DNA of 64,000 nucleotides from RGIG8244 sp045639325 (GTDB lineage Bacteria; Verrucomicrobiota; Lentisphaeria; Victivallales; UBA1829): the NCBI GenBank assembly GCA_045639325.1, contig JAZUCU010000038.1:89988-153987 (forward strand). Direction: 5' to 3'. The notes under the pieces are model-generated. The model had not been told where the DNA came from and searched no databases. It saw only the letters and a list, made by a program, of their open reading frames with translations. Positions 60,101 to 64,000 of the stretch are shown here, in pieces (position 1 is the first letter of the stretch; each line of letters opens with the position of its first letter). The translations under genes and the position numbers were made by a program.

Positions 60101-61739
60101 CCTGTAAGTCGAAAGAGGCAAGAAGTGTTTTTGCGGTTTCGCCCTGGTCGAGAGCCTTCAGAATATCCGTCATCTGCGGATCCAATCCATCCGGATTGAT
60201 GTAGAGCAGAGAGGCTCCGTTCTGTACCGCTTTCAGAATATTGGCGCGGACGGATGCCGGTAATTTATTCCAGCTTAAATGGGAATCACCTTTTGCTCCG
60301 TAACTGCCGCCGATCAGATAAAGTTTATAAGGCTTTTTCATATAGGCAGGGAGCATGCCGACACCGGTTTCGCCGGGGCGCAGCACCTGCATACGCCATG
60401 CCATCTGCCAGGCTCCGGGGAAGATGGTGGGGAAGGTGACATTGATTGCGGAACGGCGTGACAATTCGATAACGTCACGAACACCGAACGTCGGGATCAA
60501 TGCCAGTGTATCCATTGTGCCGAAAGAGGAATTTACAGCCCACTGGAATTCTGTTTTTTCTTTGAAATGTTCTTTGGTAAGCGGAATATCCCAGACGTCT
60601 TCATTTTTCGCAATCTTTTTGCGTGCCGGGAAGTCTTCCATTTCGACGGTGAGACTGGTCTTGCCGATCTGGACTTTTTCGTACAGGTCGAAGAGTTTGA
60701 CACCTTTCTCATTCAATACATCGCAAGTGATGAATGCACTTTCTGCCGGTGCGGGCAGGGTGATGTCACATTCTGTGATTTTGCCGGGCGTCAGCTGGCA
60801 GACTTGTTTCTGTTCTGCTTTCGCCAGTTTGATTTTCAAGGTGACTTTCTGATTTTCCAAACCGTAAAGGCGGATTTTTGCTTTGACTGGTGTCCCCGCA
60901 ATGCATTTTTCCGGCAGAACGATTTCCCCGACAGCGGCAGAACCGGCGCCGGAAATATTGTTCAAGCCGCTTGTCATGGCGATGGCATGGTTGACGGTAT
61001 AGGTTTCACCCGCAGGAATGGGTACGCTCTTCAGCTGCCATTCCAGAGTGTGGAGCGGTTCTCTGCTGCCGCAATCCCAGGAATAGGCAATATCGCTGTA
61101 AGAAAGATCATACATGGAAACCAGTCCGGCGTTTTTGGGGCCGTTCACGCCGATCCATCCGCGTGTGGGGATGTTGTTATATTTTTTGTTTTCGCTTTCG
61201 CTGGGCAGGAATTTTTTGATTCCGTTTGCCATCGGGATATAAATCATATTTTTTGCATTGGGTACGCCGTAGAAGTTGTGCGCACCGTATCCGATTTCGG
61301 TATCGCCCATACTTTCCGGTGTGTTCCGGAAATTGACCGCGATATCCAACCGTGCGGAGTTCTGCTTCAAGGTATAAACTTTGGTCAATTCCACAAATTT
61401 ATACGGTTCCACGCCGCGGAGAAATGTCTGAACCTGAACTTCCTGCGGAGTGTTCTTGAGAATCAGCAGCTTGTGTTTTGTGTAGATAAAATGCATGAAT
61501 GCAGGCTGAACACGGTCACGTGCGCCGCCGCGGGATGTTTTCCCGATCCGGTCGGTGACCATGTTGACGCCATTGACTTTATTGATCAAACGGCAGATGC
61601 GTCCGCCATCGGGGGCGATTTCGACTTCCATGAAATTGTTTTTGAGGATGATATTTTCCCCCTTCTGTGTCGCAGAAACTGCGGCAGAAATATTCCATGC
61701 AAGACACAGGCATGCGATTGCAAGAAGACTCCGTTTCAT
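57132..61739 (-). CDS. Very large secreted GH42-like multidomain protein
   Basis: This 1535-residue protein has a signal peptide (KRSLLAIACLCLAWNISA). The first half has beta domains, including a stretch comparable to galactose-mutarotase sandwiches. A barrel at about 880-1130 has RFFNMGDEMSITYYS, with a candidate acid Glu, and HWETNFKTWDEVMP, reminiscent of family 42. A trimerisation-like domain follows (FKVLVLPESTALSAKQAQAVKDFV, GGILLADYETALEDEW), as in GH42 beta-galactosidases, and a C-terminal Ig-like domain. GGAG lies upstream of the ATG. Substrate not known; likely external galactan-type polymer. Confidence 0.72.
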   Translation of the reverse strand: MKRSLLAIACLCLAWNISAAVSATQKGENIILKNNFMEVEIAPDGGRICRLINKVNGVNMVTDRIGKTSRGGARDRVQPAFMHFIYTKHKLLILKNTPQEVQVQTFLRGVEPYKFVELTKVYTLKQNSARLDIAVNFRNTPESMGDTEIGYGAHNFYGVPNAKNMIYIPMANGIKKFLPSESENKKYNNIPTRGWIGVNGPKNAGLVSMYDLSYSDIAYSWDCGSREPLHTLEWQLKSVPIPAGETYTVNHAIAMTSGLNNISGAGSAAVGEIVLPEKCIAGTPVKAKIRLYGLENQKVTLKIKLAKAEQKQVCQLTPGKITECDITLPAPAESAFITCDVLNEKGVKLFDLYEKVQIGKTSLTVEMEDFPARKKIAKNEDVWDIPLTKEHFKEKTEFQWAVNSSFGTMDTLALIPTFGVRDVIELSRRSAINVTFPTIFPGAWQMAWRMQVLRPGETGVGMLPAYMKKPYKLYLIGGSYGAKGDSHLSWNKLPASVRANILKAVQNGASLLYINPDGLDPQMTDILKALDQGETAKTLLASFDLQAAPGFDKTLIRCGNYGKGKIIAVKFPVDKAFLTPSFATWQKTDNLFIKHRYDYQDYQFAVLAKLVHYLSGAPAKPVITFADAPENGVLKHNVTKGAAKIQYAVYNRYGEKLSERTISAKEKITLPALPAGENRIKFCILDKQGKVLDFGFKTIINPQKSILRSVQWAKLPIHAGDQAQGKIKLAGTLPEGAALQVEISDILGRLLHISRGDKFTFNTAKSSVLTHLVTVKVIQDGTVKDIFRTNFHVVGAGQENYYPTMLWIGNQNVSDYTNQTFMNLPAEYGFSLLYAGFPNKLGLASLHYSPLEVSTNTFAGLHLGLHNPNVKKLNLVPKEKKIRNLCMSDPATHKRQVEFVKNAVNMLKNYGSERFFNMGDEMSITYYSTPVDICFSPHCLKEYRKFLKTIYPTLAALNKHWETNFKTWDEVMPMITEEVLTRENPAPWSTHREFMDRVFAGNVNMQADVIRKIHPNGYYGPTGLEGKPHVYGGGCNFEHMRPLTMLSAYGDARIPLSFDRKKRMIMCYRGYKRTEISQYLNYWEGLFAGERGANHWYTWSFFQPDGAPAKNREFFSKIIWELRSGIAALFVNSDKFTDEAAILYSHASARSNFLKEDKLDVFDNLLSFARYFEDRAVGYRFILPQELESADLKKFKVLVLPESTALSAKQAQAVKDFVKNGGILLADYETALEDEWNVPLAKGQLDDLLGIRQRSMGFANTIATKKFNIRKCAKAKVVKGKAHATLKDQLNREYPILITNKYGKGRTLYLNFRFDYAKMREQGDSSLRYLLDQYLNFKSKYKPVMDVDGKPAGRIMTTFYRNGKNTYIGLLPELPRGNWQRAKIDEMKPMSYKVDFTAPGKGHLYNARTGEYYGPVAKKRIDVTPAHAVVLTLLPYKVTGIDVKAAATAKPGDIVKIAAAVKTSAGKAGHHVFHMTVKTPDGKTPWYLRQTQETSNGKAVFELPFALNDAAGNYEVTITDAATKTTAKIRINCKQ

Positions 61740-61770
61740 AATTGCTTCAACTCCGTTTCAGGTGAATCTC

Positions 61771-62394
61771 TTATTTGCTTTTTGCAGGGGCAGCGCCGGA
61801 CTTTTCGGTCCAGATTTTGATGTTGTCAACATAGACTTCAGATTTCGCATAAATGAAGATTGCCATTTTGCAGATGCCGTCATCCGTTGCTTTGGAAGCA
61901 CGGGGACATTTGAAATAGATCGTTGTCCATTCTTCGGAATCCAGGGGCTTTTTGAGGGAGATGCCAGGTTTGCCATTGAGCAGAGAGCCTCCGGCTGTTC
62001 CGATGAATTTATTCTGTGCAGTGTAATTGGCCAATGCCAGCTGGAGATAGCCTTTGCCGCGGACATCGGCAGAGAGAACAAAGTATTCATCTTTCTTGCA
62101 GTTGGGAATGACTTTATCGCACATCAGGAAGAAGACACCTTTTTCCTGCAGGTTGACCATCTTGAGAGAAAATTTACCTTCGCCGACTTCCCGTTTGCCG
62201 CGGATGTAGTTATATTCTACGCCTTCGGGTACTTTCTTTGTTGTGGGATAAATGTGAGAGCAGTACAAGATGCCTTTGTTATTCATCTTTGCATTCTCAA
62301 AACCTTCCTGCAAGAGAAGTTTTGCAGGTGCTTCGGCTGCGAATGCGGGGACCATGGCGGCGGCAAGTGTGCAGATCAACATTTTGACTTTCAT
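61771..62394 (-). CDS. Small secreted protein with carbohydrate-binding-like sandwich
   Basis: This 207-residue protein has a signal peptide (KVKMLICTLAAAMVPAFAAEA) and a beta-rich body: LLQEGFENAKMNNK near the start, DEYFVLSADVRGKGYLQLALANYT in the middle, and VYVDNIKIWTEK at the end. This matches CBM4/9/22-like jelly-roll proteins (conserved start and D-N-I end) but the precise family is uncertain. It lies 45 bases after the GntR regulator and 31 bases before the 1535-residue gene, so it is probably in the same operon. AAAGG lies upstream. Confidence 0.65.
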   Translation of the reverse strand: MKVKMLICTLAAAMVPAFAAEAPAKLLLQEGFENAKMNNKGILYCSHIYPTTKKVPEGVEYNYIRGKREVGEGKFSLKMVNLQEKGVFFLMCDKVIPNCKKDEYFVLSADVRGKGYLQLALANYTAQNKFIGTAGGSLLNGKPGISLKKPLDSEEWTTIYFKCPRASKATDDGICKMAIFIYAKSEVYVDNIKIWTEKSGAAPAKSK

Positions 62395-62439
62395 AGTAGT
62401 TTACCTTTCGTTTTTTATTTTAATTTTTGTTGAACTTTC

Positions 62440-63501
62440 TTATTTGTTACTCCGGTGGATCAGCTGCGGCGGAAGCAGAATCTTTTTCTCTGTAATCTCG
62501 CCCGTCAGCATGCGGACACCGATTTCTGCGATTTCTTCCACCCGGTGATCGAAAGTATCGAATCCGAGCATTGCCGATTGTTCCGTATTAAAGTTGCCGA
62601 GAATGGCAAAATCTTCCAATGGATCCATACCCATATCCCGGATAACCGGCATAATACGCGCAGAAAAGAAACTGTCGCTGAAAGAAAAGATCCCCGTGGG
62701 AACGTTGGAACTTTTGATAGCTCCGGGCAGAACCGCATCAGCAGGTGCATCGCTGTGCATCCGCCAGAAAAGGGAGTCATCCACTTCCAGACCTTCTTTC
62801 TTTGCATATTTTTTGATATGCTCCAGAACGGTCACCTGCATGGATGCCCAGGCCCCGCGGAATTTGATTTCCGCATTGGCTGGGAACAGGATCCGTTTGA
62901 TATTCCGTTCCGCGAAATATTGAACGATCTGCCGTCCCATGTCTTCCAAATCGCTGAGCGCATAATAGGCCGCCTTGAATTCTTCAAAGTGGTGATAACG
63001 GAGCAGAAATACAGTCTTGAATAAATTGTATGGCGATTTCTTCAGTTCTTCATAAGGAACATGGTCGCCCAGAATCAGACTGCCGCAAGGGTGACTTTTC
63101 TTGATCAGCTGACGCATGAATTTGATAACTTCATCATAATCGCTGTTCAAATCTTCATCCATCAACACGGGATACAAATCCCGCTTCAATAATTCCCGGT
63201 GAATCCGTGCGGTAAATTTGGAATACATCTCGCCACCCGTCTTGGTAATCAGGGCGACGGCATTGGTGCAAAGCATTTTTTCCTGACGCTTGACGACGGA
63301 TCCCCGGCGTGGTGCGCGGTCGAGGAGATTTTCTTCTACAAGCTGATTCAAACCGGCGGCAACGGTACACTTGTTGACCCGGAATTGATTTGCCAGTTCC
63401 ACATCGGTGGGCAATTTCTGACCGGGAACATACTTCCCGCTGACGATCCAGTTCCGTACTGTTTCGGCGATAATATCCTGTTTGAGTGCTGCATTATCCA
63501 T
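62440..63501 (-). CDS. GntR/LacI-type transcriptional regulator
   Basis: This 353-residue protein has a GntR winged helix at residues about 5-70 (IIAETVRNWIVSGKYVPGQKLPTDVELA, FRVNKCTVAAGLNQLVEENLL) followed by a LacI-type periplasmic-binding sensor (AVALITKTGGEMYSKF, SLILGDHVPYEEL, TGIFSFSDSFFSARIMPVIRDMGM). The lac-type sensor is common for GntR proteins of carbohydrate operons. It begins the operon to 51005. Its promoter is covered by a phased six-repeat array at 63508-63573, suggesting autoregulation by cooperative binding. Confidence 0.85.
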   Translation of the reverse strand: MDNAALKQDIIAETVRNWIVSGKYVPGQKLPTDVELANQFRVNKCTVAAGLNQLVEENLLDRAPRRGSVVKRQEKMLCTNAVALITKTGGEMYSKFTARIHRELLKRDLYPVLMDEDLNSDYDEVIKFMRQLIKKSHPCGSLILGDHVPYEELKKSPYNLFKTVFLLRYHHFEEFKAAYYALSDLEDMGRQIVQYFAERNIKRILFPANAEIKFRGAWASMQVTVLEHIKKYAKKEGLEVDDSLFWRMHSDAPADAVLPGAIKSSNVPTGIFSFSDSFFSARIMPVIRDMGMDPLEDFAILGNFNTEQSAMLGFDTFDHRVEEIAEIGVRMLTGEITEKKILLPPQLIHRSNK

Positions 63502-63507
63502 AAAAAA

Positions 63508-63573
63508 CCTGTTTAATACCCGTTTTAATTCCGGTTAATAACCATTTAATAGCCGGTTAATACCAGTTTAATG
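63508..63573. repeat. Phased array of six TTAA repeats in the GntR promoter
   Basis: Six units of 10-12 bases, roughly CC(G/A)GTTAATA (for example CCGGTTAATA at 63553 and CCATTTAATA at 63542). Their TTAA cores begin at 63513, 63525, 63535, 63546, 63557 and 63568, spacings 12, 10, 11, 11, 11: about one helical turn. The array runs from the -10 box to 7 bases before the start codon. Confidence 0.75.
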
Positions 63574-63598
63574 TACTATTGGATTTCTTATTTGTCAA
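63570..63598 (-). promoter_or_regulatory. Promoter of the GntR/glycosidase operon
   Basis: On the minus strand TTGACA (63598-63593), a 17-base spacer and TACATT (63575-63570). The -10 box overlaps the first TTAA repeat. Confidence 0.65.
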
Positions 63599-63601
63599 AT
63601 A

Positions 63602-64000
63602 AAAAAATGTATAAATTCCTTTTTTATCGGCAATTTCTCACAGATATCCCATAATTTTTCAAAAAAAGGGCTTTTAACCGTAATTTGAACGGAAGATTTT
63701 CAGATTTTTGAAAAGTGATTTTGTCAGATTTTATGATACAAGTTAAAACTTTCCGTCCGTAGCAACATTGATAAATCGCAAAATCAGCCCTGAATGGGCG
63801 GAAAGAGTCAAACAGCTCCGTCTCCATTGCATTACGCCGCGACAAGCCAAGCGCAGCGCAACCCTGGGTAAGACATCGAACAACATTGTTTAAGACCGGC
63901 ATTGACGGATATGGCGTTCCGGTACGGAATGGCATATTCGCCAATGCAATGATTTTCCGGATATGTCATTGCCACCACGATGCCATCCGTTTCTAACGAA
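63602..64000. other. Gene-poor right edge with probable dispersed repeat
   Basis: No convincing gene. A minus-strand open frame at 63624-63944 (106 codons) starts MANMPFRTGTPYPSMPVL but has no clear ribosome-binding site, ends in AT-rich sequence and lacks domain features. The stretch 63958-64000 is about 85% identical to 50816-50860. Such repetitive, weakly coding sequence fits a dispersed repeat of the genome (inference). Confidence 0.45.

Noticed and set aside
58623..60107. 494-codon plus-strand frame opposite the 1535-residue gene
   Set aside because: Antisense shadow without domain or ribosome-binding site.
63508..63573. CRISPR-like array
   Set aside because: Units are only 10-12 bases with no spacers; it is an operator-type array.

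Overview
The window reads like a chromosome segment from a Lentisphaerota bacterium (Victivallales-like, PVC superphylum). The evidence is the FTLIELL-type pseudopilins, two of them with the conserved AIIAILAAMLLPAL helix, lying beside glycoside hydrolases and GntR regulators, together with eukaryotic-type Ser/Thr kinases, a moderate GC content and Gram-negative envelope features. This placement is inference; no rRNA gene is present.

Layout. (1) 1-3527, minus: a zinc-uptake operon made of a ribbon-helix-helix/zinc-cysteine regulator, ZnuA, ZnuC with a His-rich tail, ZnuB and a lipoprotein cut by the window edge. (2) 3707-5883, plus: an ECF sigma factor, an anti-sigma factor and a membrane protein. 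(3) 10516-5967, minus: a GntR regulator fused to a solute-binding-protein fold, a pseudopilin and a secreted glycosidase-like protein. (4) 10673-13563, plus: a candidate structured RNA, CstA and a coupled Ser/Thr kinase. (5) 17489-13550, minus: rpsO, a structured intergenic region, glmM, a GlmU acetyltransferase-like protein and a CobS-like protein. (6) 17797-21431: a mannitol-dehydrogenase-like enzyme, a small His-rich protein and a fused activase/dehydratase. (7) 21605-28052: uvrB and GH36 alpha-galactosidase, convergent with a family B DNA polymerase. (8) 34006-28073, minus: tig-clpP-clpX-tsaD and a cardiolipin synthase. (9) 34296-38216, plus: FHA protein, ftsH, DUF167 protein, mnmA. (10) 38433-49104, plus: an operon of four pseudopilin-type genes, a basic-tailed secreted protein, a receptor-like Ser/Thr kinase, a paralogue of that kinase's outer domain, and an M20 amidohydrolase. 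(11) 49240-50787: an AAA-ATPase/PD-(D/E)XK gene flanked by a duplicated M20 3' end. (12) 63501-51005, minus: a second carbohydrate operon of GntR regulator, a small secreted protein, a 1535-residue GH42-like protein, a 1111-residue CBM9 protein, a pseudopilin and a cytoplasmic glycosidase-like protein. (13) 63602-64000: no convincing gene, possible dispersed repeat.

How the genes fit together. Two independent loci repeat one plan: regulator, pseudopilin, glycosidase. A third locus encodes minor-pseudopilin-like proteins with a kinase whose extracytoplasmic domain is shared with its neighbour. Together these suggest a type II/IV-pilus-like machinery linked to polysaccharide use and to kinase signalling. 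Most pseudopilins lack the usual Gly before the cleavage site.

The strongest unexplained non-coding signals are a four-way-junction RNA ending in a U-tract upstream of cstA, a three-way-junction RNA after rpsO, a helically phased array of six TTAA repeats covering the promoter of the GntR gene at 63501, and a 92%-identical 86-bp duplication flanking the AAA-ATPase gene. No tRNA, rRNA, CRISPR array or replication origin was found.
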